NCBI GenBank assembly: GCA_030064795.1
Contig: JASJEI010000022.1
Coordinates: forward strand, 1-49,944
Source: Pleurocapsa sp. MO_226.B13
GTDB lineage: Bacteria > Cyanobacteriota > Cyanobacteriia > Cyanobacteriales > Xenococcaceae
Direction of reading: 5' to 3'
DNA: 49,944 nt
Under the pieces are notes generated by a model. It made no database searches. It saw only the letters and a list, made by a program, of their open reading frames with translations, and was not told the origin of the DNA. Position 1 is the first letter of the stretch; each line of letters starts with the position of its first letter. Below are positions 8,241 through 15,870 of this stretch, piece by piece. The translations under genes and the position numbers were made by a program.

Positions 8241-8888
8241 TTAGTGGGGAGGTTGGCGACGGCGACGATACCAAGTTGCAGCACCAACCAGCATTCCCGT
8301 TAATGCCAAAGCACCCATTAAGGGGAAGATCTTCCCTTGAGATAGTTGACTAATACCTGCACCCATCATGACGAAAGGTAAAACTCCTGGTACAGTGCCA
8401 AGTAGAGTACCAATAAAATAATCTTTAAACCTAATCGAAGTTAAACCCGCTACAAAGTTGACCAAACCATAGGGAATAATCGGTAATAAACGGATGGCAA
8501 AAACATAAAACAAGCCACCCAGACGAATTTCTGCTTCAACCGCTTGCCAACGTCCTGCAAGTTTTTGGGCGATTAATTCTCTACCAAGAGTGCGAGTAAA
8601 AGCAAAAGCTGCGATCGCAGCTACTAAAGCAGCTATAGTAGTCCATAATGTCCCTTCCCACAAACCAAATATTGCCCCTCCCGTTAAATTTAAGGGAGTA
8701 GAAGGCAAGATTAAAAGCGTACAAATTGTATAAATAACTATATAAATAATCGGGGCAAAAATCCCTGTTTTGTTTAAATAAGCTTGTAACTGTTGAGGAT
8801 CTATGCCACCGATAACTATAAATCCAATAACCGTAGCGATAAGACAAATAGTAGTCAACCACAAAAGACCGTTTTTGACTTTAAACAT
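8241..8888 (-). CDS. TVP38/TMEM64 (DedA-like, VTT domain) membrane protein
   Basis: The 215-residue product has a short N-terminal anchor, a central VTT/SNARE-associated domain (NLTGGAIFGLWEGTLW, then FTRTLGRELIAQKL, RLLPIIPYGLVNFVAGLTSI, GTLLGTVPGVLPF) and a last membrane helix followed by a short Arg-rich tail. Length and motif order are typical of TVP38/TMEM64 proteins, which are linked to lipid or metal handling in the inner membrane. The exact substrate is unknown. The ATG at 8886-8888 starts the conserved region properly. It stands alone, with transposase debris downstream. Confidence 0.88.
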   Translation of the reverse strand: MFKVKNGLLWLTTICLIATVIGFIVIGGIDPQQLQAYLNKTGIFAPIIYIVIYTICTLLILPSTPLNLTGGAIFGLWEGTLWTTIAALVAAIAAFAFTRTLGRELIAQKLAGRWQAVEAEIRLGGLFYVFAIRLLPIIPYGLVNFVAGLTSIRFKDYFIGTLLGTVPGVLPFVMMGAGISQLSQGKIFPLMGALALTGMLVGAATWYRRRRQPPH

Positions 8889-9363
8889 TATTAAAACTAA
8901 CCATAGCTCTAAATTTCTCTAAGAAAAAATTTGATTGCAAGCCATATACAACCAGGATTTAAGCTTAATATATTTTCAAATTAATTTCTGGTTTTTTGAG
9001 TTAATAGAGTTAACGGTCAGTAGTACCAAGAGCGAACCCCGAACCCCGACGTGCATCCCACCTTATTTTTAGATGAAAAGGCGATCGCCCGATTCTCCCG
9101 ATTATTCAGCTTAGCTATTGATAGTTCGGACTTGGTAACTGTGTTATATTACTTGAGAAATTTCTCTAGGCATTAATACCTTTAGTTTTAAGTTAGATAA
9201 AGTAGCATTAAGAGGGATAAATTATATATCCTGTATAAGATGAAGATTTAGCTATTATTTAAGGTCTAATCCTAGTCGTCTGGGTCGCAAATCAGCCGAT
9301 ACGACTTTGAAAACCGAACAAAGTAAATACTTTACCAACAGTACTATAACCAACCAAGAATCT
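8889..9363. other. Intergenic region upstream of ahcY
   Basis: Divergent upstream region for the TVP38 gene and ahcY. It holds one dispersed element (9054-9134) and a HIP1 site. I looked for a SAH-type riboswitch fold before ahcY and could not support one by eye. A TTG at 9307 opens an in-frame 19-codon extension to ahcY that I do not treat as coding. Confidence 0.5.
9054..9134. repeat. Small dispersed element, copy B (reverse orientation)
   Basis: Read on the minus strand it starts CAAGTCCGAACT (9134-9123) and ends GGTGGGATG (to 9054), the same ends as copy A at 7356-7401. The interior is longer and includes a HIP1 site. Confidence 0.45.
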
Positions 9364-10767
9364 ATGACCGCACAAGTACCAACTAAAGAAAAACAAAATA
9401 TTCAAGACTATAAAGTAGCAGATATTTCTCTGGCAGAATGGGGACGCAAGGAAATATCGATCGCTGAAGGTGAAATGCCCGCACTAATGGCGATCCGCAA
9501 TAAATACAGTGAAAGTAAGCCATTGCAAGGTGCAAAAATCATTGGCTGTATTCACATGACCATTCAAACCGCAGTTTTGATTGAAACTCTGATTGAATTG
9601 GGCGCGCAAGTCCGTTGGTCATCTTGTAATATCTTCTCGACTCAAGATCATGCTGCTGCGGCGATCGCTGCTGCGGGAATTCCTGTTTTTGCTTGGAAAG
9701 GAGAAACAGAAGAAGAATATATTTGGTGTATCGAACAAACCTGTCACAATGTCGAAGGCGATCTCTGGGATGCCAATATGATTTTGGATGATGGTGGTGA
9801 CTTAACTGGTCATATTCACGAAAAATATCCCCAGATGCTCGATCGCATTCACGGTGTTACTGAAGAAACTACCACAGGCGTTCACCGCCTTTGGGAAATG
9901 CTGGAGGGGGGCGAGTTAAAGATCCCCGCGATCAATGTTAACGATTCTGTTACCAAAGCTAAAAACGATAATAAATATGGTTGTCGTCATAGCCTCAACG
10001 ATGCGATCAAGCGTGGTTTGGATCATCTGATGGCTGGTAAAAAAGCCCTCGTAATTGGTTACGGTGATGTCGGTAAAGGCTCGGTTGCTTCTTTAAGACA
10101 AGAAGGAATGATCGTTAAGGTAGCTGAAGTCGATCCGATCTGCGCTATGCAGGCTTGCATGGATGGATATGAAGTCGTTTCTCCCTATATCAATGGGGTT
10201 AATGACGGTACGATGAACAGCATTAATAAAGAACTATTAGGTTCTCTCGATATGGTAGTTACCGCTACTGGTAATTTCAACGTCTGTGATGCCAATATGC
10301 TATCTAGCCTCAAAAAAGGTGCAGTAGTATGTAATATCGGTCACTTTGACAACGAAATCGATACTGCTTTCATGCGTCGAGAATGGCGTTGGGAAGAAGT
10401 TAAACCCCAGGTACACCAAGTTTATCGCAGTAACGATCCTCAAGACTTTTTACTGTTATTATCCGAAGGACGTTTGGTTAACCTCGGTAATGCCACTGGA
10501 CACCCCTCTAGAATTATGGATGGCTCTTTTGCTAACCAAGTACTAGCACAAATGTTTTTATACGAGCGTAAATTTGCCGATAAATCTCCCGAAGAGAAAG
10601 CCAGCGCGATTACCGTAGAAGTATTACCCAAACACTTGGATGAAGAGGTAGCTCGCTATATGGTTGCAGGATTTGGCGGTACGATGACTCAATTGACTGA
10701 AGACCAAGCTAAATATATTAACGTACCTCTGAATGGGCCATTTAAATCTGAAGCTTATAAGTATTAA
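9364..10767 (+). CDS. ahcY: S-adenosylhomocysteine hydrolase
   Basis: The enzyme splits S-adenosylhomocysteine into adenosine and homocysteine in the cytoplasm, keeping the methyl cycle running. Hallmarks are [33 protein letters not shown], the catalytic [11 protein letters not shown]...DN segment, the NAD loop GYGDVGKGS (about residue 232), [10 protein letters not shown] and the C-terminal [10 protein letters not shown] chose the ATG at 9364 (467 residues); the TTG at 9307 would add a non-conserved 19-residue tail. The sequence ([45 protein letters not shown]) looks more like gammaproteobacterial enzymes than the ~425-residue form usual in cyanobacteria. A strong terminator follows. Confidence 0.95.
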   Translation: MTAQVPTKEKQNIQDYKVADISLAEWGRKEISIAEGEMPALMAIRNKYSESKPLQGAKIIGCIHMTIQTAVLIETLIELGAQVRWSSCNIFSTQDHAAAAIAAAGIPVFAWKGETEEEYIWCIEQTCHNVEGDLWDANMILDDGGDLTGHIHEKYPQMLDRIHGVTEETTTGVHRLWEMLEGGELKIPAINVNDSVTKAKNDNKYGCRHSLNDAIKRGLDHLMAGKKALVIGYGDVGKGSVASLRQEGMIVKVAEVDPICAMQACMDGYEVVSPYINGVNDGTMNSINKELLGSLDMVVTATGNFNVCDANMLSSLKKGAVVCNIGHFDNEIDTAFMRREWRWEEVKPQVHQVYRSNDPQDFLLLLSEGRLVNLGNATGHPSRIMDGSFANQVLAQMFLYERKFADKSPEEKASAITVEVLPKHLDEEVARYMVAGFGGTMTQLTEDQAKYINVPLNGPFKSEAYKY

Positions 10768-10823
10768 ATTGCCAGTCGGCTTTGGTTTTCCTAGCTTAAG
10801 GCTATTAGCTGTTTAATTTTGAA

Positions 10824-10848
10824 AAAAGGTGGGCAATGCTCACCTTTT
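10824..10848 (+). terminator. Rho-independent terminator of ahcY
   Basis: AAAAGGTG (10824-10831) pairs with CACCTTTT (10841-10848), extended inward by a G-T pair and GC around an AAT loop. It sits 57 bases after the ahcY stop and is followed by a T-rich run. Confidence 0.8.
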
Positions 10849-10899
10849 ATTTTATTGTTGTTTATTAAAATATCAAGGTGATTTTTTTAGATTGATAAC

Positions 10900-11529
10900 A
10901 TGGCTAAACTCTCTGTCGAACTAAACCGTTATTTTTTTGCCGAAGCTAGAGATGACAAAGTGACTCTATCGGATATCTTAGCTTTGGCTGGAGAGAGAGT
11001 ATTTGGCTTTTTGTTTATAATTCTAGCTATACCTTCTGCTTTACCCGTTCCTGCTACTGGATATTCCATTCCGTTTGGAATTGCGATGTTTTGTTTGGCA
11101 CTACAGCTAATTATCGGACGCGATTACCCTTGGCTACCAGCAATAATTATGAATGGTTCGATGCCACTTAAAACGGTTCAGGGATTTGTGAAAAAAGCGA
11201 TGCCCTGGATACAAAGGATAGAAGCTATAACTAAACCTCGAATGGCTTATCTCTGTACTAGTCTTCCAGGAAAAGTAATACTGGGAATTGCGATCGCTCT
11301 AATGTCAATTTCGATGATGATTCCTATTCCTTTGACTAATACTATTCCTGGAATCGGTATCTTTGTAACTGCATTTGGTTTGCTAGAAGATGATGGTTTG
11401 ATTTGTATTGCTGGTTTATTTATTTGTTCGGTGGGAGCTAGCATAACTACATCAATCTTAATTTTTGGTTTGGCAGCAGTCGAAAAATTTATCGATCTAA
11501 TCAAATACTATGTTTTCAATTTATTTTAG
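10900..11529 (+). CDS. ExoD-like exopolysaccharide synthesis membrane protein
   Basis: The 209-residue product has the ExoD pattern: an N-terminal helix region with LSDILALAGERVFGFLFIIL, then PSALPVPATGYSIPFG, GRDYPWLP, a second repeat (MMIPIPLTNTIPGIGIFVTA) and LLEDDGLICIAGL. About four to five membrane segments are expected. ExoD was first linked to exopolysaccharide production and alkaline tolerance in rhizobia; the biochemical role is unknown. A degraded partial paralogue lies directly downstream. Confidence 0.85.
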   Translation: MAKLSVELNRYFFAEARDDKVTLSDILALAGERVFGFLFIILAIPSALPVPATGYSIPFGIAMFCLALQLIIGRDYPWLPAIIMNGSMPLKTVQGFVKKAMPWIQRIEAITKPRMAYLCTSLPGKVILGIAIALMSISMMIPIPLTNTIPGIGIFVTAFGLLEDDGLICIAGLFICSVGASITTSILIFGLAAVEKFIDLIKYYVFNLF

Positions 11530-11583
11530 TAGACTGCATCTAACATAATAGTCAGTATAGATGTTAGGGATTTGTAGCTTGAA

Positions 11584-12016
11584 ATATTGTGTAGATCCAA
11601 AAGATATAAGCTCTAACCAAACCTCGTCTCAGTCCTCTATGTACTAGTACTAGACCAACGAAATTTTGACATCCAAATGCTCCCCTAAACCCCTATCTCC
11701 CTAAACCCCCACACACAATCTCAACCTATCAAAATTAAATTGGTGGAGTACTAGCATACCTGGGAGAGCGATTTTGGGAATTGCGATCGCTCTAATGTCG
11801 ATTTCGATGATGATTATTATCCCCGGGACAAATACTTTACCCGCGATCGGTATTTTTGTCACTGGTTTCGGTTTGGTAGAAGATGACGGTGCTATCTGTC
11901 TTTTGGGTTTGATTATCTGCGCCCTAGCAGCAGCTTTGACTACCTCGATTTTGATTGCTGTTATTTGGGGAGGGACTAACCTATTCGATCTAATTAAAGA
12001 GCAACTAGGCAGTTAA
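11584..12016 (+). pseudogene. Broken second ExoD-like copy with a MITE-like insert
   Basis: Sequence from about 11584 aligns with the 3' half of the intact exoD-like gene. ALTKPRLSPLCTS is readable (11611-11647) but preceded by in-frame TAG and TAA codons. The copy is then cut by a 100-bp element (11648-11747) and resumes as TSIPGRAILGIAIALMSISM to a natural stop at 12016. The last 80 codons are open from a TTG at 11774. Without the insert and one copy of its 7-bp repeat, the frame across the junction is continuous. The 5' half is missing. Confidence 0.75.
11648..11747. mobile_element. MITE-like 100-bp element in the ExoD pseudogene
   Basis: It is flanked on both sides by GTACTAG (11641-11647 and 11748-11754), a likely 7-bp target duplication. 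Near the ends are imperfect inverted repeats ACCAAnnnAATTTTGA (from ~11654, and inverted, ending ~11744). The interior is C-rich (CCCCTAAACCCCTAT type). It is too short to code for anything, so it would need a transposase in trans. Confidence 0.6.
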
Positions 12017-12084
12017 GAGATTAAATAACTTTTTTGGTAATTGAATTAAGCTTGAGTTGACATTCACAGCTTTAAATGTATATG

Positions 12085-12101
12085 ATACAGTTACAGTTAC
12101 A
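12085..12101. promoter_or_regulatory. Putative Rrf2 operator upstream of the regulator gene
   Basis: ATACAGTTACAGTTACA lies 14-30 bases before the Rrf2 ATG. The same repeat, in opposite orientation, occurs at 12567-12585 before the NmrA-like gene. Two spaced GTTACA units suggest one protein binding both promoters. Confidence 0.5.
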
Positions 12102-12114
12102 AAAAATGTGATGA

Positions 12115-12543
12115 ATGACTAAAAGTACCCGATTTCCCGTTGCCGTTCACATTCTGACGTTTCTATCCGCTCATCCAGGAGAGTACGTTAGTTCAGAAGC
12201 GATCGCCAAAAGCGTTGCTACCAATCCTGTGGCAGTGAGGAAAATATTGGGAATGCTAGTCAAAGCAGGATTTGTTAGTTCTCTAGCTGGTAGTAAAGGA
12301 GGTGCAAAATTGGAAGTCGATCCGAAACAGCTATCGTTGTTAGATATTTATCAGGCGGTAGAACAAAGGGAAATATTTCAAATGCACGAACCTCATCCTC
12401 ATTGTCCTTTAGCCAAAGGAGTTAAAACCGATTTACAGCAGGTATTCGAGCTTGCTCAAACCGCAATGGAACGCCAGCTTGCAGCCCAATCTTTACAAGA
12501 TGTGTCTCAAAAGGCAGTATTAGATTTTAACCAGGCTATGTAA
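12115..12543 (+). CDS. Rrf2-family transcriptional regulator
   Basis: The 142-residue protein has the Rrf2 winged helix: FPVAVHILTFLSAHPGEYVS, SEAIAKSVATNPVAVRKILG (helix-turn-helix) and GSKGGAKLEVDPKQLSLLDI (wing). Only one cysteine (in HPHCPLAKG) is present, so it lacks the three-Cys cluster of the Fe-S sensors IscR/NsrR and resembles the YwnA/redox-insensitive branch. It very likely controls itself and the NmrA-like gene 73 bases downstream, because a GTTACAGTTACA repeat lies before both. The ligand is unknown; in related pairs such regulators respond to electrophiles. Confidence 0.88.
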   Translation: MTKSTRFPVAVHILTFLSAHPGEYVSSEAIAKSVATNPVAVRKILGMLVKAGFVSSLAGSKGGAKLEVDPKQLSLLDIYQAVEQREIFQMHEPHPHCPLAKGVKTDLQQVFELAQTAMERQLAAQSLQDVSQKAVLDFNQAM

Positions 12544-12566
12544 TAAGTTTAGGTTTTTTTTGCGTT

Positions 12567-12585
12567 TAACTGTAACTGTAACTTA
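12567..12585. promoter_or_regulatory. Second copy of the putative Rrf2 operator
   Basis: TAACTGTAACTGTAACTTA is the inverted counterpart of the repeat at 12085-12101 and lies about 31 bases before the NmrA-like ATG. An AGGAGA ribosome site follows at 12604. Confidence 0.5.
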
Positions 12586-12616
12586 TACGGTTTTATATTA
12601 AATAGGAGAAATAATC

Positions 12617-13714
12617 ATGAAACCCAAAATATTGGTCTTGGGTGCAGTGGGGAAGACGGGAAAGGAAGTGACATTGGGGTTATTAGCCAAGGGGTTTCCC
12701 GTGCGAGCCTTTGTCAGAGTAGAAGATTGGCGATCGCAGCAATTGCGTCAGGCGGGGGCAGAGATCTTGGTCGGCAGTTTAGCAGAAATGAGCGATCTGA
12801 CTCAAGCCATGAAAGGAGTTCAAAGAGCTTATTTTCTTGCTCCTTTTAACCCAGGACAGTTGTATAGATCGATGGTATTTGCGATCGCTGCTGCTGAAGC
12901 AAAATTAGAAGTGGTAGTGGGTATTACCCAATGGTTAGCTCAACCCCAACATCCTTCTGTCGCCACTCGTGAGAGTTATCTGACCGAACAAATACTTAGT
13001 TGGATGCCTGGAGTTGATTTGGTTTTAGTTAACCCAGGTTGGTTTGCCGATAACTATATGGCTTTGTTAGAACCGATTTCCCAACTGGGGATTTTTCCCA
13101 TGCCTTTAGGCGAAGGACGGACGGCACCAGTATCGAACAAAGATATCGCCAGGGTAGTAGTTGCTGCCTTAACTAATCCCGCACCTCATATTGGTAAAAC
13201 CTATCGACCAACTGGAGCAAAGATACTCAACCCCGATGAGATAGCCGATAGTTTTGCACGGGTGTTAAATCGTCCAGTGCGCTATCAAAATATTTCCGAG
13301 AAAATGTTTTTCAAAGCCATAAAATCGATAGGAATCGAAGCAAGATTGCAAAGCCAGCTTCGTTACTATTTGGAAGAATACCGACGTGGTGGTTTTGAGG
13401 TAGGCGCACCAAACAACGCTGTGCTAGCAGTTGGGGGACAAGAACCAGAGGATTTTGAAACTACCATACAACACTATGTAATCCATAATCCAGTAACTAA
13501 ACCAACTTTGGCAAATAAATTAAGAGCGATCGCTCTATTTGGCAAGATTCTTGTCACTTTCACTCCCGATTTAGATAAGTACGAGCAAGATCGATCTCAT
13601 GTATTGCTACGCGAGCCTAAATTTAGTTTCGATTATGCTCCTTGGGTAGCAACCCACAATGTTGAAAATACTTTTGGTTATCAGTCAGACAGCACTCTCA
13701 AGTTACAAAGTTAG
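12617..13714 (+). CDS. NmrA-like NAD(P)-binding oxidoreductase
   Basis: The 365-residue protein starts with a Rossmann fold (ILVLGAVGKTGKEV, a GxxGxxG dinucleotide loop at residues ~9-15), then VRAFVR (NADP-type Arg after the second strand), GSLAEMSDLTQAMKGVQRAY, and NPGWFADNYMALLEP typical of NmrA/QorB-like reductases. The last ~70 residues (after GGQEPEDFETTIQHYV) extend beyond the ~290-residue core and are not recognised. It has a good ribosome site (AGGAGAAATAATC) and forms a pair with the Rrf2 gene. A quinone or electrophile reductase role is inferred. Confidence 0.82.
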   Translation: MKPKILVLGAVGKTGKEVTLGLLAKGFPVRAFVRVEDWRSQQLRQAGAEILVGSLAEMSDLTQAMKGVQRAYFLAPFNPGQLYRSMVFAIAAAEAKLEVVVGITQWLAQPQHPSVATRESYLTEQILSWMPGVDLVLVNPGWFADNYMALLEPISQLGIFPMPLGEGRTAPVSNKDIARVVVAALTNPAPHIGKTYRPTGAKILNPDEIADSFARVLNRPVRYQNISEKMFFKAIKSIGIEARLQSQLRYYLEEYRRGGFEVGAPNNAVLAVGGQEPEDFETTIQHYVIHNPVTKPTLANKLRAIALFGKILVTFTPDLDKYEQDRSHVLLREPKFSFDYAPWVATHNVENTFGYQSDSTLKLQS

Positions 13715-13795
13715 GTAGAGAATTTAGCTCCTTTAATAACTGAGGAGTTAACTCTCTTTTTAGTTTGATTCACACAACGAGGAAAATTTAGAGTT

Positions 13796-14296
13796 ATGAG
13801 TAATTATATTCAACCCTTCAATTTATTTCTTTCTACTTTGAGCTTCGTGTTAATTGCTCAATGGTATCTTATTCCTGCTCTTAAGCGAATGAAAAGAGAA
13901 CAAGCACTTCAACCCTTGCTATTACTCCATTCATTTCGCCATATTGGTTTAATGTTTCTAGCTATTGGTGCGGTTAAATATGAATTACCAACTGCATTTT
14001 CTGTACCTGCTGCTTTTGGAGACTTAATAGCATCGCTATTAGCATTTTTGGCATTGATATCAATTCGACTGCGTTGGTCGTGGGCAATCTTAATCGTCTG
14101 GATATTTAACATTGAAGGTACCCTCGACCTATTTAATGCAGTGTTTCGAGGTGTAATTAATGATGCCTGGAATGGGATGGGTGCTACATTTTGGATTCCT
14201 TCTGTTATTGTTCCTGCACTTTTGGTTACGCACTATATTGTTTTTCTGATTCTGTTACGTCCTGCTAGTAGTAAAGATTTAGAGAGGATCTCGTAA
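13796..14296 (+). CDS. Integral membrane protein of unknown function
   Basis: The 166-residue product has four to five predicted membrane segments (FLSTLSFVLIAQWYLIPAL, a central hydrophobic pair around LIASLLAFLALISI and WAILIVWIFNIEGTLDLF, and a C-terminal VPALLVTHYIVFLILL). An AACGAGGAAAA ribosome site precedes the ATG. No family is recognised. It follows the NmrA-like gene by 81 bases and may belong to the same transcription unit. Confidence 0.75.
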   Translation: MSNYIQPFNLFLSTLSFVLIAQWYLIPALKRMKREQALQPLLLLHSFRHIGLMFLAIGAVKYELPTAFSVPAAFGDLIASLLAFLALISIRLRWSWAILIVWIFNIEGTLDLFNAVFRGVINDAWNGMGATFWIPSVIVPALLVTHYIVFLILLRPASSKDLERIS

Positions 14297-14375
14297 TTTA
14301 AAAATAATTCTCAAAATATCAAAGAAAACTGACCGCAAGATCGTGACAGCGACACAAGATTTTGATAATTGAGAT

Positions 14376-14410
14376 GCGATCGGCTTCGCTGGCAGGCTCT
14401 GCCCGATCGC
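14376..14410. repeat. Inverted repeat GCGATCGG / CCGATCGC
   Basis: Eight-base perfect arms (14376-14383 and 14403-14410) enclose GGCTTCGCTGGCAGGCTCTG-like sequence, another member of the small hairpin repeats scattered in this window. It lies in the MerR upstream region. Confidence 0.5.
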
Positions 14411-14452
14411 TTCCCTAATTAGGATTAATTGTAAAGAAATTTTGCTTTTCTC

Positions 14453-14483
14453 TTGAACTTCACGTTACGTCACCCCCTATCTT
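14453..14483 (+). promoter_or_regulatory. MerR-type promoter with 19-bp spacer
   Basis: TTGAAC (14453-14458) and TATCTT (14478-14483) are separated by exactly 19 bases, the overlong spacer typical of MerR-controlled promoters. ACGTTACGT, a dyad around a central T (14462-14470), lies in the spacer. The downstream gene encodes a MerR regulator, so autoregulation is likely. Confidence 0.6.
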
Positions 14484-14516
14484 GAAAAGTGTAGAGAAAA
14501 AAGAAACGAAGACATC

Positions 14517-15371
14517 ATGTACAGTATTGGGGAATATGCACGTATCGCACAGGTTTCCAAGCGGTTGTTGCGTTACTACGATGAAATCGGTTTGTTTCAA
14601 CCCGTCAAAATAGATCGCGAAAGCGGGCATCGTTACTATAGCGCGAGTCAATTACCAGAACTCAATCGTATTTTGGCACTAAAAGATCTTGGAATATCGT
14701 TAAATCAAATTCAAAGGTTTGTGCAAGATGACATTTCTCCCACAGAAATTCAGGGGATGTTGTCCTTAAAAAAAGCGGAGTTGGAACAACAAGTATTGGG
14801 CGAACTCCAACGCATTCGGACTATTGAATCCCGCTTGAAGCAAATTAAAGAACGCGCTATTTACGTGCGGGATGTGGTGGTGAAACAAATACCCCAACAA
14901 AGACTGATCGGAATACGCAAAGTCTTACCAAAAAATCATTCAGGGGAAGATCTGTTTGTGTCTGTGATGAATGCTCTTCCTGGGGATAATAATAGCACCT
15001 ATGGCGCAATGACAGTTGTCGTGCACGGGGATGGAGTAACGAGCGATCGCACCGATCTCGAACTGGGACGGTTACTCCATAAAACTAATCATGCTCCCCT
15101 CACTACCTATGATGGCTTGACCCTAGATACGCGATCGCTTCCTGGAGCAACAATGGCAACATTTATTCCTCCAGCAAGCTGCTGTGCCAGACTTCTGGGC
15201 TACAACGCGATCGGCGAATGGGTTGAAGCCAATCACTATGCTTTAGCAGGTCCTGTACGGTTAGTCTTTCTAAAATTGCCCAAACAATCAGGGGATTCAG
15301 ACTTTGTAACGGAAATTCAATTCCCGATCCGCAAGCGGACAGTCGATCTGAACTTACTGTCAATAAACTAG
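14517..15371 (+). CDS. MerR-family regulator with GyrI-like effector domain
   Basis: The 284-residue protein has an N-terminal MerR winged helix (MYSIGEYARIAQVSKRLLRY...YDEIGLFQP, GHRYYSASQLPELNRILALK), a coiled-coil dimer helix (~75-118) and a C-terminal GyrI/BmrR-like ligand domain (~120-284) beginning VVKQIPQQRLIGIRKVLP. Such proteins sense cationic drugs or other hydrophobic compounds. The promoter has a 19-bp spacer. The next gene starts 80 bases downstream and may be its target. Confidence 0.88.
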   Translation: MYSIGEYARIAQVSKRLLRYYDEIGLFQPVKIDRESGHRYYSASQLPELNRILALKDLGISLNQIQRFVQDDISPTEIQGMLSLKKAELEQQVLGELQRIRTIESRLKQIKERAIYVRDVVVKQIPQQRLIGIRKVLPKNHSGEDLFVSVMNALPGDNNSTYGAMTVVVHGDGVTSDRTDLELGRLLHKTNHAPLTTYDGLTLDTRSLPGATMATFIPPASCCARLLGYNAIGEWVEANHYALAGPVRLVFLKLPKQSGDSDFVTEIQFPIRKRTVDLNLLSIN

Positions 15372-15450
15372 CACTCTTATCAGCAAGAGGTAGATATTAA
15401 TGTCCAGATCGTTCAACTCATCAATATCCTTCCAAAACAGGAGTATCACC

Positions 15451-15849
15451 ATGATTTCCCCCAATAAAACCATCGGCATGGATATCAAAGCTTTGCTTTC
15501 CACATTATGGATATTTGTACTGTTCAATATGATTTTCCGAGATCTTCATGAGTTTGGCAGACCTGGCTTTCTAGAAGAAATTATGACAGGAATCGTCAAC
15601 GGCGTTCAAATAACTGAAGAACTTATGCTGCTAGGCGGAATCATGGCAGAAGTTCCGATTTCTATGGTTCTCCTCTCGCGGGTCTTAAAGTATAGAGTAA
15701 ATCGCTGGGCAAACATCATTGCAGGTGCAATAACGATGGCATTTGTTATCAATAATGGAGTCAAAGATCTCGATGATGTATTCTTTGCAGCTATAGAAAT
15801 TGTCGCTCTGACATTAATTGTCTGGTGTGCTTGGAAGTGGAAGAAATAG
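15451..15849 (+). CDS. DUF6326-like small membrane protein
   Basis: I chose the ATG at 15451 because CAGGAGTATCACC gives a good ribosome site just before it; an ATG at 15400 would add 17 polar residues with no such site. The 132-residue product has four membrane segments (LLSTLWIFVLFNMIFRDL, then MLLGGIMAEVPISMVLLSRV, IIAGAITMAFVI, AAIEIVALTLIVWCAWKW). The pattern matches my memory of DUF6326 proteins, for which no function is known. It lies between the MerR regulator and a methyltransferase in one orientation, suggesting an operon. Confidence 0.7.
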   Translation: MISPNKTIGMDIKALLSTLWIFVLFNMIFRDLHEFGRPGFLEEIMTGIVNGVQITEELMLLGGIMAEVPISMVLLSRVLKYRVNRWANIIAGAITMAFVINNGVKDLDDVFFAAIEIVALTLIVWCAWKWKK

Positions 15850-15870
15850 AAAGATAAGGAAGAAAATACC

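Noticed and set aside
9140..9363. SAH riboswitch before ahcY
   Set aside because: I could not find the paired stems and conserved loop by eye, so I list no riboswitch.
9307..9363. TTG start for ahcY
   Set aside because: It adds 19 residues without family similarity; the ATG at 9364 fits the normal start.
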